Assembly: GCA_028281025.1 (NCBI GenBank)
Contig: JANQKR010000014.1
Location: forward strand, 55,911-119,910
Length of the DNA stretch: 64,000 nt
Reading direction: 5' to 3'
Source: Croceivirga sp.
GTDB taxonomy: Bacteria > Bacteroidota > Bacteroidia > Flavobacteriales > Flavobacteriaceae
Under the pieces are notes generated by a model, which saw nothing but the letters and a program-made list of their open reading frames with translations, had not been told where the DNA came from and did no database searches. A program made the position numbers and the translations under genes. Below are positions 7,691-15,062 of the stretch, piece after piece (position 1 is the first letter of the stretch; each line of letters begins with the position of its first letter).

Positions 7691-8260
7691 TCAGTTTTTG
7701 ATTTTTGGACGCAACTTTCTGTATATCCTAAAAATAATGACCAAAATGATGATGACCAATATGGCCGCACCTACGGGAAAGAATATGGAAGCCGTGGACA
7801 CAACCGCCGCCGTACCGGTTTCCAAAGTGGAAACAATTGGATTGGCCACACCCCCCGTAGTGGCCGTGGAGGTCAATCTTCCCGTTGCATTGGCACCTTT
7901 AATGGCCGAAGCCGTACCACCACCGGCGATTATTGCCAGGGACCAGGTCACAACGGGATCCAAATTTGCCACGGTTGAAACCATGACCGCCGTTCCCGCT
8001 ATGGCCGCCAAGGGCAGTGCTATGGTATCCAAAGCGTTGTCCACCCACGGGATGAAGTACGCAAATATTTCCACCACTGTGGCAATTCCAAGGGTAAGGA
8101 CTGCAGCAAAGCTGCCTATCCATTCCCAATTGTCATTCAAATCCCAAACCCCAAAATAAGCTGCCAAACTTAAGGCAAACAGCGGTAAAAAGACCCGAAA
8201 ACCAGCAGAGGCCGCAAGTCCCACTCCTAAAAAAATACTAATTACGGTCTCTGGTGTCAT
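7691..8260 (-). CDS. DUF4126 inner-membrane protein
   Basis: A 189-residue hydrophobic protein with about five predicted membrane helices and the DUF4126 pattern: [20 protein letters not shown] near the N-terminus and [18 protein letters not shown] in the middle. The C-terminal helix is followed by the basic tail [12 protein letters not shown]. The family's function is not known. It is encoded 24 bases after the helicase gene and seven before kdsB, so it is probably cotranscribed with them. Its place in a sugar-nucleotide operon may be shared transcription only. Confidence 0.85.
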   Translation of the reverse strand: MTPETVISIFLGVGLAASAGFRVFLPLFALSLAAYFGVWDLNDNWEWIGSFAAVLTLGIATVVEIFAYFIPWVDNALDTIALPLAAIAGTAVMVSTVANLDPVVTWSLAIIAGGGTASAIKGANATGRLTSTATTGGVANPIVSTLETGTAAVVSTASIFFPVGAAILVIIILVIIFRIYRKLRPKIKN

Positions 8261-8284
8261 AGCACGCGTTTATGGCAATATAGC

Positions 8285-9724
8285 TCATTCCGTATCAACA
8301 AAAAAATCATCTTTGAAACCTATGAGATAAAGGTTTTCCTTTGCCCGGGTCACCGCAGTGTACAGCCAACGCAGATATTCCTTATTCATGCCATTTGGAA
8401 GGTAAGGTTGTTCAACAAAAACAGTATTCCACTGCCCTCCCTGGGATTTATGACAAGTAATGGCATACGAAAATTTAACCTGTAGGGCATTAAAAAATGA
8501 ATTGTTCTTGACCCCCATAAACTGTCTGTATTTTGACTTTTCATGGGCATAGTCCTTTAGTACTTCTTGATATAACCGGTTTCCTTCCTCGTACGGAAGT
8601 GAAGGGGTTTCAGCGGTAATGGTATCCAAGAGGAGTACGGTTTCAAAGGGTCTTTGATTGGGGTAATCCACCATTTGGACCTTGACTTCGGCAAAACGGA
8701 AGCCGTACAGTTCCTTAATGGCAAATAGTTCCAGGATTTCGATAATATCCCCGTTGGCAATAAACCCGGCTTCCGAGCTGGGCTTTAACCAGAAATAATT
8801 GTTTTTCACCACCATCATAAAATCTCCGACCGCAATGTCATTTTCCAGGAATAGAATTCGTTCCCTAATATTTTTGTTGTATAGATTGGCCCTTTTATTT
8901 GAGCGAACGATAAAAGCGGTTTCCTCCTTACCATATTGCGCATAGGCGTTGTCTATGGCCTCTTGCACTTCATGCCCATCCCTTAATCTGTGAATATCCT
9001 CAAAACCTTGTAATGAAAATTGAAACCCTTCATAATAACTTGACTGCAGTTGTTGCCTCAGGTTGGTGGCATTGAATAAAATCCCGGAGCTTTCACTTTG
9101 GCGCATCACCTCGTCCAATTCCACATTTATGACGGACTTATTATAGTTCAGTTCCATTCGTTGCTCCTCCAGGGCCGGGCTTAAATCCAATTTTACGGGA
9201 GGTAATTGGGCAGTATCCCCAATCAACACCAACTTACAATTGTGTCCTGAATAGACATAATAAATCAAATCATCCAAGAGGGAGCCATTATCAAAAAGTT
9301 TGGAATCTGCCGGAGTGTCCGGAATCATTGAGGCTTCATCCACAATAAACAAGGTGTTCCTATGTTTGTTCGGGGCCAATACAAATTGGACTCCTCCCCC
9401 GGATTGTTTTTTGGGAAAATAAATCTTTTTATGAATGGTAAACGCCTGTGTGCCGGCATAATTGGAAATTACCTTGGCGGCCCGCCCCGTAGGTGCGAGT
9501 AAAACGGCCTTCATTTTGGTGTGCCACAGATACTTTACCAAACTACCCACAATGGTCGTTTTGCCGGTCCCCGCATATCCCTTTAACAAAAAGAGTTCTT
9601 CACTTTCCTTTGAAAAAATAAAGTCGGAAATACGGTTTAACGTAAGTTCCTGCAACAAGGTGGGTCGATGCGGGAATTTTTCCGTTAGAATTTTTTGAAA
9701 AGCCTTGGAAGTTAGGGTGCTCAT
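8285..9724 (-). CDS. RecD-like/AAA_30 ATP-dependent DNA helicase
   Basis: A 479-residue superfamily 1B helicase. Walker A is GYAGTGKTT near residues 49-57, Walker B is FIVDEASM near 128, and the glutamine motif LIGDTAQLPPV follows. The C-terminal UvrD_C_2 region has TCHKSQGGQWNTVFVE and ends with YTAVTRAKENLYLIG, which are motifs V and VI. It is shorter than RecD2 and lacks an obvious N-terminal extension. Flavobacteria encode this stand-alone form, often annotated as an exonuclease V subunit or RecD-like helicase. It is first in the minus-strand group and diverges from the next gene across a promoter region. Confidence 0.88.
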   Translation of the reverse strand: MSTLTSKAFQKILTEKFPHRPTLLQELTLNRISDFIFSKESEELFLLKGYAGTGKTTIVGSLVKYLWHTKMKAVLLAPTGRAAKVISNYAGTQAFTIHKKIYFPKKQSGGGVQFVLAPNKHRNTLFIVDEASMIPDTPADSKLFDNGSLLDDLIYYVYSGHNCKLVLIGDTAQLPPVKLDLSPALEEQRMELNYNKSVINVELDEVMRQSESSGILFNATNLRQQLQSSYYEGFQFSLQGFEDIHRLRDGHEVQEAIDNAYAQYGKEETAFIVRSNKRANLYNKNIRERILFLENDIAVGDFMMVVKNNYFWLKPSSEAGFIANGDIIEILELFAIKELYGFRFAEVKVQMVDYPNQRPFETVLLLDTITAETPSLPYEEGNRLYQEVLKDYAHEKSKYRQFMGVKNNSFFNALQVKFSYAITCHKSQGGQWNTVFVEQPYLPNGMNKEYLRWLYTAVTRAKENLYLIGFKDDFFVDTE

Positions 9725-9762
9725 GGACTTTCAAAGATAGGTATCATTTTTACTGGGAAAAC

Positions 9763-9792
9763 TTTCGGGATTCAAAAAAAATTGTAGATTTG
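9763..9792 (+). promoter_or_regulatory. Flavobacterial-type promoter
   Basis: TTTC at 9763-9766, an 18-base gap, and TAGATTTG at 9785-9792 match the -33/-7 pattern TTTG-TAnnTTTG with one difference in the -33 box. The ATG of the following gene is 34 bases downstream. Confidence 0.65.
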
Positions 9793-9826
9793 CTTGTAAC
9801 CACTAAATCTAATTAACTCAGAAAAA

Positions 9827-10474
9827 ATGAAAACCATCTTACAAATAGTTTTATGGATTGCTTGCTGCGGTCTGGCCTATATGATTTATCAATCGGTAAA
9901 TGGTCCCATAGAGTTTAAACAAGTACGTAAAGAACGTTTTCAGTCTGTAATTGACAAACTAAAGGATATTCGTGATTCCCAAGAAGCCTACAAATCCGTT
10001 AATGGTACGTATGCAGGGAATTTTGAAAGTTTGGTCAAATTTGTGGATACCGGAAGTTATACCATCACCCAACAACGGGATTCGTCCTTTATGCGATATG
10101 ATAAGGTTTACCAAATTGAACTTCAAGTGGATACCGTTGTCATAGACACGCTTGGCTTTGTTAAGGTAAAGGATTCCCTCTTCAAAAACAGTGACAGCTA
10201 CAAAACCATGATGGAAGTACCCTATGCGCAAAATGGGGAAAAATTTGAACTGAAAGCCGATATTATTGAGAAGAGTGGCTACAAGGCCCCTGTATTTGAG
10301 GCTAAGGTGAAGAAGGATATCATATTGTATGATCAACCCAAGGATTTGTTGGCCCAGGAAAATGCAAGAAACAGTGTGGAAGAAGTAAATGGGGACCATC
10401 TTAAGGTAGGTTCCCTTGTAGATGTCAGTACCAATGGAAATTGGCCGCCCATCTACGACAGAAAAAACGAATAA
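9827..10474 (+). CDS. Membrane-anchored protein of unknown function
   Basis: A 215-residue protein with one N-terminal membrane helix (ILQIVLWIACCGLAYMIY), then a charged helical segment (KERFQSVIDKLKDIRDSQEAYKSVNGTYA) reminiscent of the pilin-like pattern where a helix precedes a small globular domain. The rest is rich in beta-strand and faces the periplasm. No catalytic motif is visible. Its neighbour is a DUF3822 gene 39 bases on, and the pair is probably cotranscribed with rsmD. Similar pairs are common in flavobacteria, but I know of no assigned function. Confidence 0.75.
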   Translation: MKTILQIVLWIACCGLAYMIYQSVNGPIEFKQVRKERFQSVIDKLKDIRDSQEAYKSVNGTYAGNFESLVKFVDTGSYTITQQRDSSFMRYDKVYQIELQVDTVVIDTLGFVKVKDSLFKNSDSYKTMMEVPYAQNGEKFELKADIIEKSGYKAPVFEAKVKKDIILYDQPKDLLAQENARNSVEEVNGDHLKVGSLVDVSTNGNWPPIYDRKNE

Positions 10475-10513
10475 ACTATCGAGGCGAAGAAACATACGCA
10501 CCCTTTTAAAAAA

Positions 10514-11284
10514 TTGTCCATTCAGGTTAGCCTGGATGGACTTTCTTTTTGTACGATAGATACCATTGCCAATAAGGTATTGCTATCGGACCATGTGGCC
10601 TTCAAGACAAAATCGACCCCCTACTTACTTCTTAAGGAGCTCAAAACCCTTGTTACGAAGTATAAACTGATCGATGAGACCTATGAAGAGGTCATGGCCA
10701 TCCATAAAAACAATATGTTCTGTTTGGTGCCCGAAGCCTTATTTGATAAAGAAGAGCTTCCCAATTATCTCAAGTTCAACACCAAGATTCTGGCCAACGA
10801 CCAAATTGTCCATGACAAAATTCCCAACCAAGACATGGTATGTGTCTATGTGCCCTTTACCAATGTAAACAACTATCTGTTCGACTGTTTTGGGGAATTT
10901 GAATTTAAGCACAACAGTTTGGCCATTCTGCAAACACTTTTTCATCAAAAAAGCAATAAAACGGTGTGTTATGTACATGTGGGTACACGTACCATGGAGC
11001 TTGCAGTGATGGAACAGCGTAAACTGCTACTTTACAACCAATTTGAATACAGGACCAAAGAGGACTTTCTCTATTATGTCCTGTTTACTTACGAACAGCT
11101 TGGATTGTCTGCGGAAGAGGTAAAGTTAAAACTTTTTGGGACTATAGAAGAGGATGACCAATACTTCAAAATTTGCTACGATTATTTAAAAAAAGTCTCG
11201 GTTTTTGTTCCAAAACAAAGCAATCAAAGTCTGGAAGAAATAGGTGACAACACCATTGATTTGACCTTGCTGGGCAATCTATAG
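10514..11284 (+). CDS. DUF3822 family protein
   Basis: A 256-residue DUF3822 protein. The family looks like a degenerate actin/hexokinase fold; the conserved opening is SIQVSLDGLSFC and the middle has YVHVGTRTMELAVMEQRKLLLYNQFEY, a strand-turn-strand typical of ASKHA proteins. The role is unknown. The start is uncertain: the track uses TTG at 10514, but the frame is open back to 10475 and reads IEAKKHTHPFKK, the kind of leader homologues have, with no ATG available. It stops four bases before rsmD, so translation of the two is probably coupled. Confidence 0.82.
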   Translation: MSIQVSLDGLSFCTIDTIANKVLLSDHVAFKTKSTPYLLLKELKTLVTKYKLIDETYEEVMAIHKNNMFCLVPEALFDKEELPNYLKFNTKILANDQIVHDKIPNQDMVCVYVPFTNVNNYLFDCFGEFEFKHNSLAILQTLFHQKSNKTVCYVHVGTRTMELAVMEQRKLLLYNQFEYRTKEDFLYYVLFTYEQLGLSAEEVKLKLFGTIEEDDQYFKICYDYLKKVSVFVPKQSNQSLEEIGDNTIDLTLLGNL

Positions 11285-11288
11285 GGTT

Positions 11289-11825
11289 ATGCGCATAATT
11301 TCGGGAAAATACAAAGGAAAACGTATCACGGCCCCAAAGAAATTACCGGTGCGCCCAACTACCGATATGGCTAAAGAAGGGCTCTTTAACATTCTCAACA
11401 ACCGCTATGTTTTGGAAGAGGTTTCCGTTTTGGATCTTTTTTCCGGTACTGGAAATATCAGTTATGAATTTGCTTCAAGGGGGTGTGAAACCATTGTTGC
11501 AGTGGATGCGCACCCAAGCTGTGTCCAGTTTATAGGGAAGACGGTCAAAGCACTGGCGTTTCCCATTACCGTTTTTAAATCCGACGTGTTTACATTTTTG
11601 AAACGGCACAAAGTCCCTTACGATATCGTTTTTGCGGACCCTCCCTATGACACTATGGAAAATGAGTTTTTGAAATTGCCGCATTTGGTCCTGGAAAATG
11701 GATTGTTGAAAGAGGATGGGCTTTTAATCGTGGAACATTCACCCCAGACCCATTTTGAAGACCATCCCAATTTTCAGGAAAAAAGAAAATACGGAAGTTC
11801 CATATTCAGTTTTTTTGCAGCTTAA
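11289..11825 (+). CDS. rsmD: 16S rRNA (guanine-966-N2)-methyltransferase RsmD
   Basis: The 178-residue enzyme methylates N2 of G966 in 16S rRNA using S-adenosylmethionine. It opens with MRIISGKYKGKRI and RPTTDMAKEGLFNIL, both family hallmarks. The SAM-binding loop is LDLFSGTGNISYEFASRG near residue 55, and the catalytic motif IV is FADPPYD near 117. The length is normal. It follows DUF3822 by four bases. A strong hairpin terminator shared with rnpB lies just after its stop. Confidence 0.95.
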   Translation: MRIISGKYKGKRITAPKKLPVRPTTDMAKEGLFNILNNRYVLEEVSVLDLFSGTGNISYEFASRGCETIVAVDAHPSCVQFIGKTVKALAFPITVFKSDVFTFLKRHKVPYDIVFADPPYDTMENEFLKLPHLVLENGLLKEDGLLIVEHSPQTHFEDHPNFQEKRKYGSSIFSFFAA

Positions 11826-11830
11826 AAGAA

Positions 11831-11867
11831 AACAAAGGGCCCAATTTAATGAATTGGACCCTTTGTT
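11831..11867. terminator. Bidirectional terminator between rsmD and rnpB
   Basis: AACAAAGGGCCCAATT pairs with AATTGGACCCTTTGTT across a five-base loop with one mismatch. A-rich and T-rich flanks on both sides allow use for rsmD (plus) and rnpB (minus). Confidence 0.85.
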
Positions 11868-11875
11868 ATTAAAAA

Positions 11876-12180
11876 GTAGGCTATAAGCCGGATTCTGTAA
11901 CCGCTAAAACGGCCCTTACCATTTATCTAGGTTTATGATTGCCCATAAACTCCATCCGCCTACCCTCCAACTAGGGCGTGCAACCCTAAACGTTGGTATA
12001 CATGGCGTTTCACCACATAGAGTTTACCTGATTTCACTACAGCCTAACTGTACTTGCTTTCTGTTGCACTGGTCCTCACCTTTCGGTGGACGGGCGTTAC
12101 CCGCTATGTTGCACTATGGTGTCCGGACTTTCCTCCTCGTGCCGAAACAAGTTCGCCACGCGGCGGCAAGGTTGCCTACA
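11876..12180 (-). ncRNA. rnpB: RNase P RNA, bacterial class A
   Basis: The catalytic RNA of RNase P, which matures the 5' ends of tRNAs. On the minus strand it holds the universal GAGGAAAGTCCGGACACC near the 5' end and ACAGAATCCGGCTTAT near the 3' end. The P1 helix closes by GTAGGC (12174-12179) pairing with GCCTAC (11876-11881). About 305 nt makes it shorter than the roughly 380 nt of E. coli, so some peripheral helices are probably reduced. A promoter matching the flavobacterial consensus lies just upstream, and a terminator follows. The track ORF 11935..12393 crossing it is spurious. Confidence 0.95.
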
Positions 12181-12185
12181 CCAAG

Positions 12186-12213
12186 CAAAATTACACCAAT
12201 TGTTAATAAAAAA
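12186..12213 (-). promoter_or_regulatory. rnpB promoter
   Basis: On the minus strand TAATTTTG (12186-12193) is an exact TAnnTTTG -7 element. A T-rich -33 region (TTTTTT around 12208-12213) lies at suitable spacing. Transcription would start about 12180, exactly where the P1 helix begins. Confidence 0.7.
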
Positions 12214-12259
12214 CGGAACATGACCAATTCCTCCAAATCGTATGCCTTGAGCTATTTTT

Positions 12260-12267
12260 TATATTTG
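12260..12267 (+). promoter_or_regulatory. dnaX -7 element
   Basis: TATATTTG matches TAnnTTTG and lies 26 bases before the dnaX ATG. No convincing TTTG -33 box is at the expected distance, so this is a partial promoter match. Confidence 0.45.
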
Positions 12268-12293
12268 TTATTGGTCTTGGTCATACGCATCAT

Positions 12294-14009
12294 ATGGAGC
12301 CTTTTATTGTATCTGCGCGAAAATATCGGCCCCAAACGTTTAAGGACGTTGTTGGGCAGAAAGCCATTACGGATACCTTGGAAAACGCCATAGCCCATAA
12401 CCATTTGGCTCAAGCATTGCTGTTTTGTGGTCCAAGGGGAGTCGGTAAAACCACTTGTGCCAGGATTTTGGCAAAAAAGATAAATCAAGATGGGACCGAA
12501 CGGGAAGAAGAAGACTTTGCCTTCAATATTTTTGAGTTGGATGCTGCCTCCAACAATTCCGTTGATGACATCCGCAGCCTAATAGACCAAGTACGTATAC
12601 CTCCTCAAGTAGGTAAATACAAAGTCTATATCATCGATGAGGTGCACATGTTGTCCCAATCCGCATTCAATGCCTTTTTAAAAACGTTGGAAGAGCCTCC
12701 GAAACATGCCATTTTTATACTGGCCACCACGGAAAAGCATAAAATTATCCCTACCATACTCTCCCGATGTCAGATATTTGATTTTAAGCGAATCACGGTA
12801 AAGGACGCTGCGGAATATTTAAAGGTCATTGCCAAGGAACAAAATATCGATGCCGAAGATGATGCGTTGCACATCATTGCGCAAAAGGCCGATGGAGCCA
12901 TGCGTGATGCCCTTTCCATTTTCGATAGGGTGGTCAGTTTTTCGGGTAAGGAATTAACACGAAAAGCAGTTACCGAAAACTTGAATGTCCTCGACTATGA
13001 CACTTTTTTGACGGCAACCGACCTCATACTGGAAAACAACATTCCCGAATTGTTGTTGCTTTTCAACAGGACACTTTCCCTTGGTTTTGATGGACACCAT
13101 TTTATCACCGGACTCGCATCACATTTTAGGGATCTTATGGTCTGCCAGCAACCCGAAACCCATATTTTATTGGAAGTTGGGGAAGGTGCCAAGGCAAAGT
13201 ATTCGGAACAGTCCAAAAAAACACCAAAAGAGTTCCTGCTAAGGGCAATTGAGATTTCCAATCAAAGCGATTTAAACTATAAAGCCAGTAAAAATCAACG
13301 ACTACTGATTGAGTTGACCTTAATGAAATTGGCGTCACTTTCGTTTTCCCACGAAAAAAAAAAGGATGATTTTCTAATTCCTGCCACGTATTTCAGGAAT
13401 AGGGATTTTGAGAAGACCAATGACTATTCCATCGTGGAGGAAACCAGTAATGATGAAGTCGTTCCCCCAATAGAGACCACCACGGAACCAAAGGAGCGTA
13501 CCGAACAACCCAAGGTGGTTCCCAAATCCATTGAACTAAAGAATCTCCCCAAAAGGGTCTCCGGTTTATCGCTTTCCAGTCTTAAGGCCAAAAAGGAACA
13601 TGAGGCTATTAAAAATCCTCAAGTTTCCGAAGAGGATTTACCCATTAAGCCATTTACCGAAGAGGATATGCAAAAACACTGGAACGCGTATATCCAAAAA
13701 ATAGAGAAACAGGGAAAAAAGATTTTGGCGAGCAGTCTGCATAGTGATGTACCCCGACTTAAAAATAGCACCACCATCTGGCTGGAGTTTCCAAATTCCA
13801 CCATGAAAAAAGAGGTGGAACGCGAACAAGGGCCCTTATTGGATTATCTCAAGGAAAAACTACAGAATTATTCCATAGAAATCCAGATATCCGTAAATGA
13901 GGAGAGTGCCAAAAAATATGCTTTTACCCCTGAGGAGAAATACCAAAAACTAAAGGAAAAGAACCCTGCCATTGAATTCCTCAGAAAGGAATTTGATCTG
14001 GATTTTTGA
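12294..14009 (+). CDS. dnaX: DNA polymerase III subunit gamma/tau, DnaX
   Basis: The clamp-loader ATPase of the replisome, 571 residues. It opens with SARKYRPQTFKDVVGQ; Walker A is GPRGVGKT (46-53), Walker B is YIIDEVHML, the sensor is ILATTEKHKIIPTILSRC, and sensor 2 is GAMRDALSIFDRV. Unlike the E. coli protein there is no four-cysteine zinc module after Walker A; a short acidic loop (NQDGTEREEEDFAFN) takes its place, as in other flavobacteria. The C-terminal third is charged and low in complexity, then ends in a compact tau-like domain. I see no slippery heptamer of the E. coli A-AAA-AAG kind at the expected place, though A-runs near 13360 exist. Confidence 0.95.
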   Translation: MEPFIVSARKYRPQTFKDVVGQKAITDTLENAIAHNHLAQALLFCGPRGVGKTTCARILAKKINQDGTEREEEDFAFNIFELDAASNNSVDDIRSLIDQVRIPPQVGKYKVYIIDEVHMLSQSAFNAFLKTLEEPPKHAIFILATTEKHKIIPTILSRCQIFDFKRITVKDAAEYLKVIAKEQNIDAEDDALHIIAQKADGAMRDALSIFDRVVSFSGKELTRKAVTENLNVLDYDTFLTATDLILENNIPELLLLFNRTLSLGFDGHHFITGLASHFRDLMVCQQPETHILLEVGEGAKAKYSEQSKKTPKEFLLRAIEISNQSDLNYKASKNQRLLIELTLMKLASLSFSHEKKKDDFLIPATYFRNRDFEKTNDYSIVEETSNDEVVPPIETTTEPKERTEQPKVVPKSIELKNLPKRVSGLSLSSLKAKKEHEAIKNPQVSEEDLPIKPFTEEDMQKHWNAYIQKIEKQGKKILASSLHSDVPRLKNSTTIWLEFPNSTMKKEVEREQGPLLDYLKEKLQNYSIEIQISVNEESAKKYAFTPEEKYQKLKEKNPAIEFLRKEFDLDF

Positions 14010-14010
14010 T

Positions 14011-14364
14011 CTACTTTTTTTTCCTCTTTCCGATCAACAAAGCATAAAGACCCATTATTCCCGCAGAAATCAATAAACCCAAGGCTTCCCTGCCCTTCTC
14101 AATGGCATCGATATTCCCCTCTCCTATGACTACGCCTTCAAACTTTTCCGGCCAATTCATGATGGAAAAAACGATATAGAAACCAGAAAGCAACACTGCC
14201 CATCGAAATTTTAACCTGCCCAAACCAAACAATAGGGAAGCAAAGGCTCCAATACCATAAGCCAAATACCATGTTACGGCATCCGGATCATTGTATTGCA
14301 AAAATACCGCACATAAAAAAAGTCCCGTGAACAGGAAACCCAGGAATCTAAAGCTATTTGGCAT
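14011..14364 (-). CDS. Transmembrane 220 family protein
   Basis: A small membrane protein (117 aa from ATG 14364) with about four helices and the TMEM220 pattern: LQYNDPDAVTWYLAYGIGA after the first helix and a glycine-rich last helix. The track start at 14418 adds 18 hydrophilic residues (IEVIPILEGQIKKKNA) that do not look like family sequence. The function is unknown. It is convergent with dnaX, whose stop codon is only one base away, and diverges from miaE. Confidence 0.75.
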   Translation of the reverse strand: MPNSFRFLGFLFTGLFLCAVFLQYNDPDAVTWYLAYGIGAFASLLFGLGRLKFRWAVLLSGFYIVFSIMNWPEKFEGVVIGEGNIDAIEKGREALGLLISAGIMGLYALLIGKRKKK

Positions 14365-14476
14365 TGCGTTTTTCTTTTTGATTTGTCCTTCTAAAATAGG
14401 AATTACTTCAATAGGCAATAATCAATGGTTGTAATCCAAATGAGGAAGACCTACCTTTATCAAAATTTATTTTTTT

Positions 14477-15058
14477 ATGCTCGGATTAAAACTGCCCACC
14501 GACCCTAGATGGGTAAACATTGTTGAAAAAAACATTGAGGAAATTCTAACGGACCACGCCTATTGCGAGCAAAAAGCGGCAAGTACGGCAATATCGCTCA
14601 TCATTGGTTTTCCGGAAAAATCCGAATTGGTCAAAGAAATGATTGCCCTTTCCCGTGAAGAAATGGGACATTTTAATATGGTGCATGAAAAAATTTTAGC
14701 GCGAGGATGGACCTTGGGTAGGGAACGTAAGGACGAATACGTCATAGAACTGATGAAGTTTTTCCCCAAGGGCGGAAGCAGGGAGACTCATTTGGTACAT
14801 AAACTGTTATATGCGGCCCTTATTGAAGCACGGAGCTGTGAACGTTTTAGATTGTTGTCGGAACATATTGCAGATAGCGATTTGGCGGAATTTTACAAAA
14901 AACTCATGGTAAGCGAGGCCAATCACTATACCATGTTCTTAAAGTTTGCCCGCAAATATGGGGACCGTAAAGTGGTTGATGAAAAATGGCAGTCCCTGTT
15001 GGACCATGAAGCCGAGATCATGAAAAATCTTGGTAAAAAAGAAACCATGCACGGGTAA
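14477..15058 (+). CDS. miaE: tRNA ms2io6A hydroxylase MiaE
   Basis: A non-haem di-iron monooxygenase that hydroxylates the isopentenyl group of ms2i6A at position 37 of tRNA. The 193 residues form a ferritin-like four-helix bundle. Iron ligands are visible as SREEMGHFNMVHEK near residue 55-68, IEARSCERF near 117 and VSEANHYTMFL near 149, that is Glu and ExxH pairs. The length is normal. It stands alone between the TMEM220 gene (divergent) and ppk1 (convergent, four bases apart). The presence of miaE implies that the tRNA prenylation and methylthiolation genes exist elsewhere. Confidence 0.93.
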   Translation: MLGLKLPTDPRWVNIVEKNIEEILTDHAYCEQKAASTAISLIIGFPEKSELVKEMIALSREEMGHFNMVHEKILARGWTLGRERKDEYVIELMKFFPKGGSRETHLVHKLLYAALIEARSCERFRLLSEHIADSDLAEFYKKLMVSEANHYTMFLKFARKYGDRKVVDEKWQSLLDHEAEIMKNLGKKETMHG

Positions 15059-15062
15059 TATC

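Noticed and set aside
11935-12393. 152-residue plus-strand ORF
   Set aside because: It runs across the RNase P RNA and into dnaX in another frame; translation shows no protein-like features.
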